Positions 51,336 through 60,119 are shown, counted from the first letter of the stretch. The stretch: 64,000 bases of DNA from Chthonomonadia bacterium (GCA_013314755.1 JABUFA010000019.1:1-64000); one strand, 5' to 3'. Made by a program: numbers and translations. The notes: generated from the letters alone by a model not told the origin.

Positions 51336-52664
51336 ATGCCAGCAGTTGTGGTGGTCGGCGCCCAGTGGGGCGATGAAGCCAAAGGCAAAGTGGTGGACTG
51401 CCTCGCGCAGGATGCAGACATGGTGGTGCGCTATGGTGGAGGCAGTAACGCCGGTCACACCGTGCGCTTTGATGGACACGAGTTCAAACTGCATCTGGTA
51501 CCCTCCGGCATCTTCCGTCCGCGGGTGACCAACATTATCGCCAGCGGTGTGGTGGTGGACCCGCAGGTGCTGGTGGAGGAAATCCGCTCTCTGCAGGCAC
51601 AGGGGGTGGCGGTGGATAACCTTCGCATCAGCGCCAGCGCACATGTGGTGATGCCCTACCACCGTCTGCTGGACGCCTTAGAGGAGAAACAGCGGGGTTC
51701 CGCGCAGATTGGCACCACCTGCCGGGGCATCGGTCCCGCCTATGCCGATAAAGCCGCACGCAAAGGCATCCGCATGGCAGACCTGCGCCAGCCCGATCGC
51801 TTTGCAGAGGCGTTACGCCGCGCGCTGGAGGAAAAAAGCCGACTGCTGAAGATGGTGTATGAAACCGACTGCCCTACCTTCGAAGACATCTGGCGCGAAT
51901 ATAAAAGCTACGCCGAGATATTGCGCCCGATGATTACCGACACCGACCCGCTGGTGTACCATGCGGTGAAAAGCGGTCAGCGAGTGGTGTTTGAGGGCGC
52001 ACAGGGCACTTTGCTGGATCTGGACCATGGCACCTACCCGTATGTCACTTCCTCGCATCCGGTGGCAGGTGGGGCATGTGTGGGCACGGGCATCGGTCCC
52101 ACCTATATCGACGCCGTCATCGGCGTAGCAAAGGCATATACTACCCGCGTCGGTTCGGGAGCCTTCCCCACCGAACTGACCAACGAGACGGGCAACTACC
52201 TGCGGGAGCGAGGCAGGGAGTACGGCACGACCACCGGCAGACCGCGCCGCTGCGGCTGGCTGGATACGGTGGTGCTTCGCTACTCGGCGCAGGTGAACGG
52301 GCTGACCGCCTTCGCCATGACCCTGCTGGATGTGCTGAGCGGGCTGGACACGGTGCAGATATGCCGCGCCTATCGCCTGCCGAACGGCGAGACGATTGAG
52401 CAGTTCCCCTCCGACAGTGCCGTGCTTGACAGGTGTGAGCCTGTATACGAGCAATTGCCCGGCTGGAAAGAGGAGATTGCCGACGTGCGAAGCTGGGAAG
52501 ATCTGCCTGCCGAGGCGAAGCGATACGTCCAGCGCGTAGAAGAGCTGACTGGCACGCCAGTCGCTATGGTCTCCGTGGGACCGCTGCGCACGCAGACCTT
52601 CTGGCGGCACGGCGTCTCCGCCGATGCGCCCGTGCGTTCATTGCAGGCGCTTGCCCGTCGCTGA
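51336..52664 (+). CDS. purA: adenylosuccinate synthase
   Basis: PurA joins IMP and aspartate using GTP in the first committed step of AMP synthesis. The 442-residue length, the GSNAGHTV substrate loop (near residue 36), GTTCRGIGPAYADK (near 130) and TTTGRPRRCGWLD (near 305) are standard. The first GTP-loop motif reads GDEAKGK where nearly all homologues have GDEGKGK. The start is set by homology (MPAVVVVGAQWG), since the nearest good ribosome site is 26 bases upstream. Confidence 0.95.
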   Translation: MPAVVVVGAQWGDEAKGKVVDCLAQDADMVVRYGGGSNAGHTVRFDGHEFKLHLVPSGIFRPRVTNIIASGVVVDPQVLVEEIRSLQAQGVAVDNLRISASAHVVMPYHRLLDALEEKQRGSAQIGTTCRGIGPAYADKAARKGIRMADLRQPDRFAEALRRALEEKSRLLKMVYETDCPTFEDIWREYKSYAEILRPMITDTDPLVYHAVKSGQRVVFEGAQGTLLDLDHGTYPYVTSSHPVAGGACVGTGIGPTYIDAVIGVAKAYTTRVGSGAFPTELTNETGNYLRERGREYGTTTGRPRRCGWLDTVVLRYSAQVNGLTAFAMTLLDVLSGLDTVQICRAYRLPNGETIEQFPSDSAVLDRCEPVYEQLPGWKEEIADVRSWEDLPAEAKRYVQRVEELTGTPVAMVSVGPLRTQTFWRHGVSADAPVRSLQALARR

Positions 52665-52682
52665 GAGCTGTTCCCAACCGTT

Positions 52683-53246
52683 TTATGCGCCAGCGTAGCG
52701 CCGGTTGTACTCTGCGAGGAACGCCTCCAGGGTGGGGTTGTCGTACAGCACCAGGCGCACCTCCTGCACACTGCTCTGCGGGTTCTGCGCGAAGTAGTCC
52801 TCTATTGCGCTCAGCATCACCCGGGCGCATCGCTCTTTGGGAAAGCCGTAGATGCCCGAGCTGATGGCGGGAAACGCCATGCTTTGCAGATTCAGCTCGT
52901 CCGCACGCTGCAGACTGCTTCTCACGGCACTTGCCAGCAGGCGGTCAGCCTCTTCGGGCGTGTGGTTGCTCCAGATGGGACCAACCGCGTGGATGACGTA
53001 TCGTGCAGGGAGTTTGCCTGCCCCCGTCACTGCCGCGCTACCTGTCGGCACGTGACCGATGCGGTTGCTCTCCTCCTGAATGGTATAGCCGCCAGCACGC
53101 ACGATGGCGCCGGCAACACCTCCGCCGTGCTGAAGCCATTCGTTTGCCGCGTTCACAATCGCATCCACCTTCTGCCTGGTGATGTCGCCCTGAACGAGCA
53201 GGAGGCGTCGTTCGCCCAGCGTTGTTTGCGCAATCACCTGCTCCAT
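52683..53246 (-). CDS. macro-domain ADP-ribose-binding/hydrolysing protein
   Basis: Macro domains bind ADP-ribose and can remove it from proteins or from O-acetyl-ADP-ribose. The 187-residue product has GDITRQKVDAIVNAAN (near 20), the GGGVAGAI loop (near 42) and the AFPAISSGIYGFP phosphate loop (near 124). Its Asn and Gly catalytic-loop residues are intact. It is a stand-alone domain of the YmdB/MacroD type. It ends tail to tail with purA, 18 bases apart. Confidence 0.93.
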   Translation of the reverse strand: MEQVIAQTTLGERRLLLVQGDITRQKVDAIVNAANEWLQHGGGVAGAIVRAGGYTIQEESNRIGHVPTGSAAVTGAGKLPARYVIHAVGPIWSNHTPEEADRLLASAVRSSLQRADELNLQSMAFPAISSGIYGFPKERCARVMLSAIEDYFAQNPQSSVQEVRLVLYDNPTLEAFLAEYNRRYAGA

Positions 53247-53276
53247 TGTCGCCCTCCAGATGAACGGATGTTGGTG

Positions 53277-54191
53277 CTATTTCCCGCCCGTTTTGGGCCT
53301 GGATGGTTGAGCCGGCTGGCTGGGTTTGGGAGATTCCTGTTTCTGTTTAGCACGCTGTTCCGCCAGTTCCGCCGCGCGACGGTTTGCCTGCTCGATCAGC
53401 GCACTGACTTGCTGTGCGGGCACCACGAACACACCGCCCGTTCCCGAGGAGCCGCCTCCTGAAAGCAGGCGCGTAAGCATCGCAAAGCCCATCGTGTCGC
53501 TGCCCTCCTCGCGCACATCGGGAGCGATGGTGGTCAGCACGCCCAGCAGTTCGCCGTTCAGGGTGAACACCGGCAGGCCCAGCTGCGACACGTCGCCTGA
53601 CAGCATCCATGCCCGGCGCGGCTTGGTAATCTCGCCGCAAACCTGCCCCAGCACAAAGTATGGAGCGTAGTCGTAGCCTTTGGTCAGGCGCGAAACAGCA
53701 ATCACCTGCTGCCCCAGCTTCGCCTCGGTCGCACTGGCAAAGCTTACCGGCGTCAGCTGTTTGTCGCCCAGCCCCTCCACCTTGATAAAAGCGAGGTCCA
53801 GCTTGGTATCGGTCGCAGCGAGGAAAGCGTCGTACTCCTTATCCTCGTTGCCGAAGATGACCTTGATAGAGGTCGGCGTCATCTTGTAGTCCATCCCTGC
53901 CGGCATCGCCTCGCCCGCCAGCATCTCCATCACTCGCTTCGGGGAGAAGGGTGAATTGGAGACCATAATCAGACCGTCGGGCGTGACCACCACGCCCTGC
54001 AGGCTCATTTTGGACTCCTCTTCCATGCTCTCGCCTCCCATCTTCATGGTGGTTTTAATGACCACCTTCACCGTGACGATGGAAGGCGCCACCTTTTCCA
54101 CCACCGCCTGCACGTTCGCGCTCTCGTCCTGTGCAGAGGTCGTTACCAGCACAGACAGGCTGACGAGAACAGCCCAGAACAGTTTTGTCAT
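53277..54191 (-). CDS. secreted HtrA-like pseudo-protease lacking catalytic His and Ser
   Basis: The 304-residue product has a signal peptide (about 1-20) and a trypsin-like double barrel aligned with HtrA. VVVTPDGLIMVSNSP sits where the catalytic His motif (TNxHV) should be. TDTKLDLAFIKV keeps the Asp region, and SGDVSQLGLPVF replaces GNSGGP. Two of three catalytic residues are therefore missing. A Gln/Lys/Pro-rich tail replaces PDZ domains. It lies 29 bases downstream of a complete HtrA gene on the same strand and probably has a binding or regulatory role with it. Confidence 0.82.
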   Translation of the reverse strand: MTKLFWAVLVSLSVLVTTSAQDESANVQAVVEKVAPSIVTVKVVIKTTMKMGGESMEEESKMSLQGVVVTPDGLIMVSNSPFSPKRVMEMLAGEAMPAGMDYKMTPTSIKVIFGNEDKEYDAFLAATDTKLDLAFIKVEGLGDKQLTPVSFASATEAKLGQQVIAVSRLTKGYDYAPYFVLGQVCGEITKPRRAWMLSGDVSQLGLPVFTLNGELLGVLTTIAPDVREEGSDTMGFAMLTRLLSGGGSSGTGGVFVVPAQQVSALIEQANRRAAELAEQRAKQKQESPKPSQPAQPSRPKTGGK

Positions 54192-54220
54192 GCTTATCCC
54201 TCCATAGGTCGGCGAAGCGG

Positions 54221-56272
54221 TTAAGGCAACAGCTTCGCCCAGTCTGGTTCAATGAACACGAAATGGGTGCGTCCGTCGCGCCGCAGGAAGATGCGCGTCA
54301 CTTTGGGGCGCTCGCGTACCACCCGCGCCATCACCTGCTCAAAGGCGTATGTATCGGCAACCGGCACGCCGTTGATGCTCAGGATCAGGTCATCGGGGCG
54401 CAAACCCGCCAGATTCGCCCAGCCGCCCATGGTGCACTCCACCACCAGCACCCCTTTCTGGTCGCGGCTCCAGCGGTTCTCCATGCGGTCCATGGGGGTC
54501 ACGTCGCGCACGATGAACTCGAACTCCTTCTGTCGCACCCTTCGGGCGGTTTCGCCGGAGGCAGGCGTCTCTTCCAGCGTCACGGTGACCTTCTGAGGCT
54601 TGCCCGCACGCAGGATGGTCAGGTCCACCTTTTCCCCCACCGACAGGTCTTCAATGATTCGGCGCAGTTCATCGACATCCTGTGGGCGCGAAGCCTCCAG
54701 CTCGGTATCGTTCACCGCCAGGATGATGTCGCCCGTGCGCAAACCCGCTTTGCCCGCCTCGGTCCATGGATAGACCTCCGTGATACGGAAGCCACGCGCT
54801 TTTTCTACACCCACCGCCTTTGCTATCTGGGGAGTGACCACCTGCGTCTTCACGCCCAGCCAGGGCTTTGCCAGCTCGCCGCCCATTGTGTCAGGCGGAG
54901 GGGGCGACATGTCCACCACCGTGACCAGATGTTCTTCACCGCGGCGGAAGTACACGACCGCCTCGGAACCGCTCTTCGCCGCGTTCAACGCCTGACGCAG
55001 GGCGGACAGGTTGGGGGTGGGCTTGCCGTTGACGGAGGTAATCACGTCGCCTCGTTTCAGGTTTGGACGGGCGTTGTCGCAGGGATAGCCCGGACGCACA
55101 CCGGTTACCAGCACGCCCTGCGCGGTTGCCAGGTTTCGCGCTACCACCATCGCGCGGGTGATGTTCTGAGCGGTGATACCTGCCTCGCGAAACTCCTCTT
55201 CATCGCCACGCGAACGCTCCCACTGCGCTACCACTGCGGCCACTCTTCTCTCTTTGCCGGCACGCAGGAGGCGAATCGTTACCCGCTTGCCCACGGGCAG
55301 AAGCGCCATCTTCTGGTAGAAAAGAGGTATCTGCTCAAAGAAGCGCGCGTCCGTTGGCGAGCCGTCAATGGACAGAATAATATCGCCCGGCTGAATGCCT
55401 GCCTTCTGCGCCGGCGAGTCGGGAAAGACGAAGGAGACCAGCACGCCCGTTTTGCGCCCCAGCTTCTCCACCGGCAACACGTTGACACCCAGCCAGCCGC
55501 GCCGGATGCGCCCCGTCTTCAACACCTGCTGGAGTACCTGGCGGGCAAGGTTGGAAGGGATGGCAAAGCCTATGCCGCTGCCTCCCAGCTCGTTGATGCC
55601 CACCACTTCGCCGCGCAGGTTCACCAGCGGACCGCCCGAATTGCCCGGCAGGATCAGCGCATCGTGCTGAATCCAGCGCGTGAGCAAGCCGGTGCTTTCG
55701 CCTTCGTCCAGCTCCATCTCCTCGAGTTCGGTCTGCGTGAAGTCGGTGAACACGCGCCGGGTGTTGGACACGATGCCCAGCGTTGCCGACGACGACAGCA
55801 TCATCGGGTTGCCCATTGCCAGCACGTAGTCGCCAACCTTCAGCGTGTCAGAGTTGCCCAGCGGCGCATAGGGGAACCGACGCTTGGGGTCGGCACGCAG
55901 TTTCAGGATGCTCAGGTCGGTCAGGGGGTCATGCGCCACCACGGTTGCCTCCAGCGTTTCGCCAGTGGTCAGCGAGCAGGTGATGCGCGTGGAGTTGCCC
56001 GCCACGTGGTAGTTGGTCAGCACATGCCCCTGCGGCGTGACGATGAATCCACTGCCTCCCGCGGGCGCGCGCTGTGCCCGTCCCTCCGCGAAGTAGCGCG
56101 TCACCACCATGATGTTCACCACTGCAGGGTATACTCTGTCTCGGGCGCGTTCGATGTCACGGCGCAGAGCGTCGGGATAGGCGCGCTGGACGTCAGCAGG
56201 AAAGCAAAAACACCCTGCCATCAGCAGGATAGCCACAATCAGAAGAAGTCGCCAGTGAGTGTTGAAACGCAT
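54221..56272 (-). CDS. HtrA/DegP-type serine protease lipoprotein with four PDZ domains
   Basis: Envelope quality-control protease. With the start at 56272, the signal ends in a lipobox LMAGC (Cys21). The protease domain (about 45-270) has a full triad: His89 in TNYHV, Asp119 in LTDLS, Ser212 in GNSGGP. An acidic insertion (TELEEMELDEGE, near 181-192) precedes the serine. Four PDZ-like domains follow at about 275-365, 380-470, 480-575 and 590-680, more than the usual one or two. It is 683 residues long. The frame also allows a start 17 codons upstream. Confidence 0.92.
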   Translation of the reverse strand: MRFNTHWRLLLIVAILLMAGCFCFPADVQRAYPDALRRDIERARDRVYPAVVNIMVVTRYFAEGRAQRAPAGGSGFIVTPQGHVLTNYHVAGNSTRITCSLTTGETLEATVVAHDPLTDLSILKLRADPKRRFPYAPLGNSDTLKVGDYVLAMGNPMMLSSSATLGIVSNTRRVFTDFTQTELEEMELDEGESTGLLTRWIQHDALILPGNSGGPLVNLRGEVVGINELGGSGIGFAIPSNLARQVLQQVLKTGRIRRGWLGVNVLPVEKLGRKTGVLVSFVFPDSPAQKAGIQPGDIILSIDGSPTDARFFEQIPLFYQKMALLPVGKRVTIRLLRAGKERRVAAVVAQWERSRGDEEEFREAGITAQNITRAMVVARNLATAQGVLVTGVRPGYPCDNARPNLKRGDVITSVNGKPTPNLSALRQALNAAKSGSEAVVYFRRGEEHLVTVVDMSPPPPDTMGGELAKPWLGVKTQVVTPQIAKAVGVEKARGFRITEVYPWTEAGKAGLRTGDIILAVNDTELEASRPQDVDELRRIIEDLSVGEKVDLTILRAGKPQKVTVTLEETPASGETARRVRQKEFEFIVRDVTPMDRMENRWSRDQKGVLVVECTMGGWANLAGLRPDDLILSINGVPVADTYAFEQVMARVVRERPKVTRIFLRRDGRTHFVFIEPDWAKLLP

Positions 56273-56461
56273 CAAGCCTTCAAGTCCTCCCACACTGTTC
56301 GTAATAGACGACTCTGCAATCATACCGTAAGTTGCAGGGGAAACGTTATCTGCGCTATCTAATTTTCACCATCTCCCTGCCCGCTTCCTGTGCCGACAAA
56401 GGAGTTTCGTAGGCGCGGGGCTAAGTGTGAAGAAAACGGAAGCGGTCACAGGAGGCGATAG

Positions 56462-57514
56462 ATGGATTACGACCTGTTGAAACGGCTCTGCGAGACGCCG
56501 GGCATCCCCGGGCAGGAACACCTCATCCGCGAGGTGGTCAAAGAGGCGCTGACGCCGCTGGTGGACAGCGTGGAAACGGACGTGATGGGCAATGTGATTG
56601 GGCTGAAGCGGGGCAATGGCGCGCGCAAGGTGATGCTGGCAGCGCACATGGACGAAATCGGTTTTATGATACGCCACATTGACGATAAAGGCTTCGTGCG
56701 CCTTCAGCCGCTGGGCGGGTTCGACGCGCGGCAGCTGTTCGCCCAGCGCGTGCTGGTGCATACCCGAAAGGGAGAGGTTTTGCGCGGCGTGCTGGCTTAT
56801 TCCACCAAACCCGCACACATGCTGACCCCTGAAGAGATGAACAAGGCGCCCCAGATAGAGAGCTTCTTCGTCGACCTGGGAATGCCCGCCGAGCAGGTGA
56901 AGGAGAAGGTCTCGGTCGGCGATATGGTAACGATGGATCGCACCACCGAATCGTGCGGAGATACCTTCTTCGGCAAGGCGATGGATGACCGAGTGGGCGT
57001 GTTCGTGATGATTGAAGCCATGCGCCTGTTAAAGGACACGCGCACCGAAGTAGATATCTACGCCGTCGCCACCGCACAGGAGGAGGTCGGCTTGCGAGGA
57101 GCCACTACCTCCGCGTATGCGATAGAGCCGGACATCGGCATTGCACTGGACGTCACCCTCGCCAACGACTACCCCGGTCCTTCCGAGACGGAGACGGTCA
57201 CCAAACTGGGACAGGGCGTCGCCATCAAGATTATGGACGGGAGCCTGATTTGCCATCCGAAGCTGGTGGAGCATTTCCGCGAGATTGCCGAACGCGAGAA
57301 CATTCCGCACCAGATGGAGATTCTGCCGCGCGGCGGCACCGACGCGGGCGCACTACAGCGAAGTCGTTCCGGCACGGTCAGCATCACCATCAGCATCCCC
57401 ACGCGCTACGTGCACACCGTGAACGAGATGGTGCATCGCAAGGACATCGAGGCGGCGGTCAACCTGCTGGCACGCTACCTGCAGGAGGCGCACAGCCGGG
57501 ATTACCGATACTGA
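56462..57514 (+). CDS. M42 family aminopeptidase (zinc/cobalt)
   Basis: M42 enzymes form dodecameric tetrahedra that trim peptides in the cytoplasm. The 350-residue product has all metal ligands visible: AAHMDEIGF (His, near 60), KAMDDRVG (Asp, near 177), AQEEVGLRGA (Glu pair, near 207), ALDVTLANDYP (Asp, near 229) and TRYVHTVNEM (His, near 318). AGGAGGCG precedes the ATG. It is divergent from htrA across a 190-base gap. Confidence 0.93.
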   Translation: MDYDLLKRLCETPGIPGQEHLIREVVKEALTPLVDSVETDVMGNVIGLKRGNGARKVMLAAHMDEIGFMIRHIDDKGFVRLQPLGGFDARQLFAQRVLVHTRKGEVLRGVLAYSTKPAHMLTPEEMNKAPQIESFFVDLGMPAEQVKEKVSVGDMVTMDRTTESCGDTFFGKAMDDRVGVFVMIEAMRLLKDTRTEVDIYAVATAQEEVGLRGATTSAYAIEPDIGIALDVTLANDYPGPSETETVTKLGQGVAIKIMDGSLICHPKLVEHFREIAERENIPHQMEILPRGGTDAGALQRSRSGTVSITISIPTRYVHTVNEMVHRKDIEAAVNLLARYLQEAHSRDYRY

Positions 57515-57521
57515 GTCTGTG

Positions 57522-57550
57522 CGGGTGAGGCTGGAAGCAAGCCTCACCCG
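57522..57550 (+). terminator. hairpin downstream of the M42 peptidase gene
   Basis: An 11-pair perfect stem (CGGGTGAGGCT/AGCCTCACCCG, seven-base loop) starts seven bases after the stop. There is no T-tract, so it may be a weak terminator or an mRNA-end hairpin. Confidence 0.6.
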
Positions 57551-57578
57551 AGTCGAGTATTGCTCAGAAACTGGGTGT

Positions 57579-57607
57579 TTGCTTACGTTGCCCAGATATG
57601 GTATAGT
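57579..57607 (+). promoter_or_regulatory. candidate promoter of the HTH/MazF-type pair
   Basis: TTGCTT (57579-57584), 17 bases, then TATAGT (57602-57607) preceded by TGG (extended -10). The antitoxin start is 40 bases downstream, with no strong ribosome site between them. Confidence 0.6.
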
Positions 57608-57647
57608 TTACACAGAGCGGACCTGTTCCAACGGGAAAACAGTTCAG

Positions 57648-57923
57648 ATGGCACTGATAACCATTTCACAGGCAGCAAAGCGAATCGGCGCCGACGAGCA
57701 AACTATCTGTCGGTGGATCGAGACGGGACTGTTGACCCCGCAACGCACCCTAGTGACGCAGCGTCAAGCAAAACGCAGTGATCTTGTGCACTGCCCACGC
57801 GCAGGTTACGCTATCCCTGCGGACTCCCTGCTTATCGATGCAGAGGAGCTCGATGAGATTGCGGAGTCGGAAGGGTGGCTGTTAATCGCGTCTGAGTCTC
57901 TACAGCGAGAAGAAACTGACTGA
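57648..57923 (+). CDS. small helix-turn-helix protein, probable antitoxin
   Basis: The 91-residue product starts with a MerR/excisionase-like helix-turn-helix (ITISQAAKRIGADEQTICRWIETG; core SQAAKRIG and TICRWIE) followed by an acidic C-terminal tail (DAEELDEIAESEGWLL). It immediately precedes a MazF/PemK-type toxin gene (11-base gap) and probably neutralises the toxin and autoregulates the pair. A longer frame from 57519 runs through a hairpin and the promoter and is rejected. Confidence 0.75.
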   Translation: MALITISQAAKRIGADEQTICRWIETGLLTPQRTLVTQRQAKRSDLVHCPRAGYAIPADSLLIDAEELDEIAESEGWLLIASESLQREETD

Positions 57924-57934
57924 AGAGCAGTTCG

Positions 57935-58279
57935 ATGGATGGGCCTTACGAGCAAGGGGACATCGTACTGGTAGATTTTCCGTACAGCGACGCCTCCGGC
58001 TCCAAACAACGTCCCGCTATTGTACTAAGCACCGACGAATATCATAAGAACAGCGAAGATGTTATCCTTGTGGCTATCACCTCCAAAGAGCCTAAAACTT
58101 TCCGCAGCACTGATTATTTCCTGCAGGACTGGTTGAGTGAAGGACTGGATAAGCCCTCGTGGGTTCGTAGCACGTTGATTACTGCTCACCGCTCAAGAAT
58201 TGTCCAAAAGATAGGTCGCCTTACTGAAAGAGATTTGCAGGGCGTCAAGCAATGTATCAGAAGGGCTTGTGGATTGTAG
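57935..58279 (+). CDS. MazF/PemK-type mRNA interferase toxin
   Basis: MazF-fold toxins cut mRNA at short sequences. The 114-residue product has GDIVLVDFPYSDASGSKQRPAIVLS (key GDIVLVDFP and KQRPAIVLS, near 8-33), a central VAITS strand and a C-terminal SWVRSTLITA, which supplies the typical arginine/serine contacts. It follows an HTH antitoxin rather than the more usual MazE-type partner. The gene runs into the upstream region of gmk. Confidence 0.85.
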   Translation: MDGPYEQGDIVLVDFPYSDASGSKQRPAIVLSTDEYHKNSEDVILVAITSKEPKTFRSTDYFLQDWLSEGLDKPSWVRSTLITAHRSRIVQKIGRLTERDLQGVKQCIRRACGL

Positions 58280-58313
58280 TGCCCATAATCCACCTGCACA
58301 TTTCCCCGCAGTG

Positions 58314-58322
58314 TGCTATACT
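58314..58322 (+). promoter_or_regulatory. extended -10 promoter element abutting gmk
   Basis: TGCTATACT ends six bases before the gmk ATG, so transcription would start at or within a base or two of the start codon. There is no clear -35. Confidence 0.5.
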
Positions 58323-58328
58323 GAAGGT

Positions 58329-58916
58329 ATGAACGGAACGGTGCGTCGCGGCAACCTTATCGTGCTGTCGGGACCCAGCGGTGTGGGCAAGGATACCCTG
58401 CTGGCGGGGCTGTTGAAACGAGTCGGCGGCGTGGTCAAATGCCTGACCGCCACCACCCGCCCCCCTCGCGAGGGTGAACAGCACGGCGTGGACTACCTCT
58501 TCCTGAGCGTGGAGGAGTTCGAACGGTGGATTGCCGAGGGCAAGTTTCTGGAGTACGCGCGCTACAATCAGGCATACTATGGCACGCCCCTGCATCTGGT
58601 GGAGGAATCGCGAGCGAAAGGGCTGGACGTGATTCTCAAGATTGAAGTGCAGGGTGGACTGCAGGTGCGTCAGCGAGTGCCGGAGGCGATACTGATTTTC
58701 GTTCAGCCCCCCAGCATGGAAGTTCTGCGCCAGCGTTTGACCGCGCGCGGCACCGATACCCCCGAACAGATAGAGCGCAGACTGCGCATCGCCGAAGAGG
58801 AGATGCGCGTGATGCCCCAGTATGACTATCTGGTGACCAACGACCACCTGGAGGGGGCAATAGACCTCCTGCGTGCCATTATCCTTGCCGAGCGAGCGCG
58901 AATACGGAAGGAGTAG
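58329..58916 (+). CDS. gmk: guanylate kinase
   Basis: Gmk phosphorylates GMP to GDP. The 195-residue product has the P-loop GPSGVGKDT (near residue 15), the GMP-binding TTRPPREGEQHGVDYLFL region (key TTRPPREGE, HGVDY) and the EVQGG segment near 103. The frame extends upstream to 58269 inside the toxin gene, but ATG 58329 gives the standard N-terminus. A -10-like box lies six bases upstream and there is no spaced ribosome site, so the mRNA may be leaderless. Confidence 0.94.
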   Translation: MNGTVRRGNLIVLSGPSGVGKDTLLAGLLKRVGGVVKCLTATTRPPREGEQHGVDYLFLSVEEFERWIAEGKFLEYARYNQAYYGTPLHLVEESRAKGLDVILKIEVQGGLQVRQRVPEAILIFVQPPSMEVLRQRLTARGTDTPEQIERRLRIAEEEMRVMPQYDYLVTNDHLEGAIDLLRAIILAERARIRKE

Positions 58917-58919
58917 AAC

Positions 58920-60119
58920 ATGTCGGTCTTTGAGGGCAAGCATATTCTGCTGGGCGTGACGGGCAGTATCGCGGCGTATAAGGCAGCGGACATCGCCTCC
59001 AAGCTCACCCAGGCGGGCGCAGAGGTGGATGTGGTACTGACCGAACATGCCCGCCGCTTTATCACGGAAATCACCTTCCGCGCCATCACCCGGCGCCCCG
59101 TGCTGATTGACCTCTTTGACGAGCCGGAGGAGCGACAGATTGCGCATATCCACCTCGCCAAACGCGCCGACGTCCTGCTGATTGCCCCGGCGACGGCGAA
59201 CATTCTGGCGAAGCTGGCTTACGGCATCGCCGACGACCTGTTAACCACCCTCGCGCTGGCGACGCAGGCGAAGCTGGTGATTGCCCCCGCCATGAACACG
59301 GTGATGTGGCAGCACCCCGCCATTCAGGAGAACGTGCGCATTCTGGAGGAGCGCGGCGCGCGCTTCGTGTATCCCGTGGAGGGGATGCTGGCGTGTGGGG
59401 ATGTGGGCGCGGGCAAGCTGGCGGATACCCCCACCATCCTGCAGGCGGTGGAGGAGGTGCTGAACCCACCCCTTCGCGGCGTGCGCGTGCTGGTTACCGC
59501 CGGTCCTACCGAAGAGCCGATAGACGCTGTGCGACATATCTCCAACCCCTCTTCGGGCAAGATGGGCTACGCGATAGCAGAGGAAGCGGTTCGGCAGGGC
59601 GCAGAGGTAACGCTGGTGACGGGACCGACCCTGCTGGAGCCTCCCGCTGGCGCGAAAACGGTTTGCGTGCGCACCGCCGAGCAGATGCTGGACGCCTGTC
59701 TGCAGATGTATGACCAGGCGGACGTGGTTATCGCCACCGCCGCCGTCAGCGATTACCGCCCCGCCGAGGTGTGGCAGGGCAAGCGCAAAAAAGGCGAGCA
59801 GGAGTGGACCATACGCCTCGTGCCCAACCCCGATATTCTTCGCACGCTGGGCGCGCGCAAAGGCAAGCACATCCTGGTGGGCTTCGCGGCGGAGACCGAA
59901 GAGCTGTTGCAAAACGCTCAGACCAAACTGCGCGAGAAGAATCTGGATCTGATTGTGGCAAACGACGTGTCGCAGGAGGGTTCAGGCTTTCGCACCGACA
60001 CCAACCGGGTGACGCTTCTGTGGGCAGACGGCTCCCAGCAAGCCCTGCCGCTGATGAGCAAGCGCGAGGTCGCCCGACACCTGCTGGAAGCCATCCGACA
60101 GAAGTTGCTGGCTCGTTGA
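58920..60119 (+). CDS. coaBC: bifunctional phosphopantothenoylcysteine decarboxylase/synthetase
   Basis: CoaBC makes 4'-phosphopantetheine in coenzyme A synthesis. The N-terminal flavoprotein (CoaC) domain has TGSIAAYK (near 12), the PAMNTVMW motif (near 124) and the active-site cysteine in MLACGDVGAGKLAD (near 160). The C-terminal CoaB domain starts near 190 with TAGPTEEPIDAVRHISNPSSGKMG (key GPTEEPID and NPSSGKMG). The length of 399 is normal. It follows gmk by three bases, a common arrangement. Confidence 0.96.
   Translation: MSVFEGKHILLGVTGSIAAYKAADIASKLTQAGAEVDVVLTEHARRFITEITFRAITRRPVLIDLFDEPEERQIAHIHLAKRADVLLIAPATANILAKLAYGIADDLLTTLALATQAKLVIAPAMNTVMWQHPAIQENVRILEERGARFVYPVEGMLACGDVGAGKLADTPTILQAVEEVLNPPLRGVRVLVTAGPTEEPIDAVRHISNPSSGKMGYAIAEEAVRQGAEVTLVTGPTLLEPPAGAKTVCVRTAEQMLDACLQMYDQADVVIATAAVSDYRPAEVWQGKRKKGEQEWTIRLVPNPDILRTLGARKGKHILVGFAAETEELLQNAQTKLREKNLDLIVANDVSQEGSGFRTDTNRVTLLWADGSQQALPLMSKREVARHLLEAIRQKLLAR

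Noticed and set aside
54185-56362. 725-codon plus-strand frame opposite htrA
   Set aside because: It is a shadow of the high-GC htrA gene. The protein is rich in His, Arg and Gln without domains, while the minus strand has a complete protease.
57519-57647. Upstream extension of the HTH antitoxin
   Set aside because: It would start at the stop-proximal hairpin of the peptidase gene and read through the candidate promoter.
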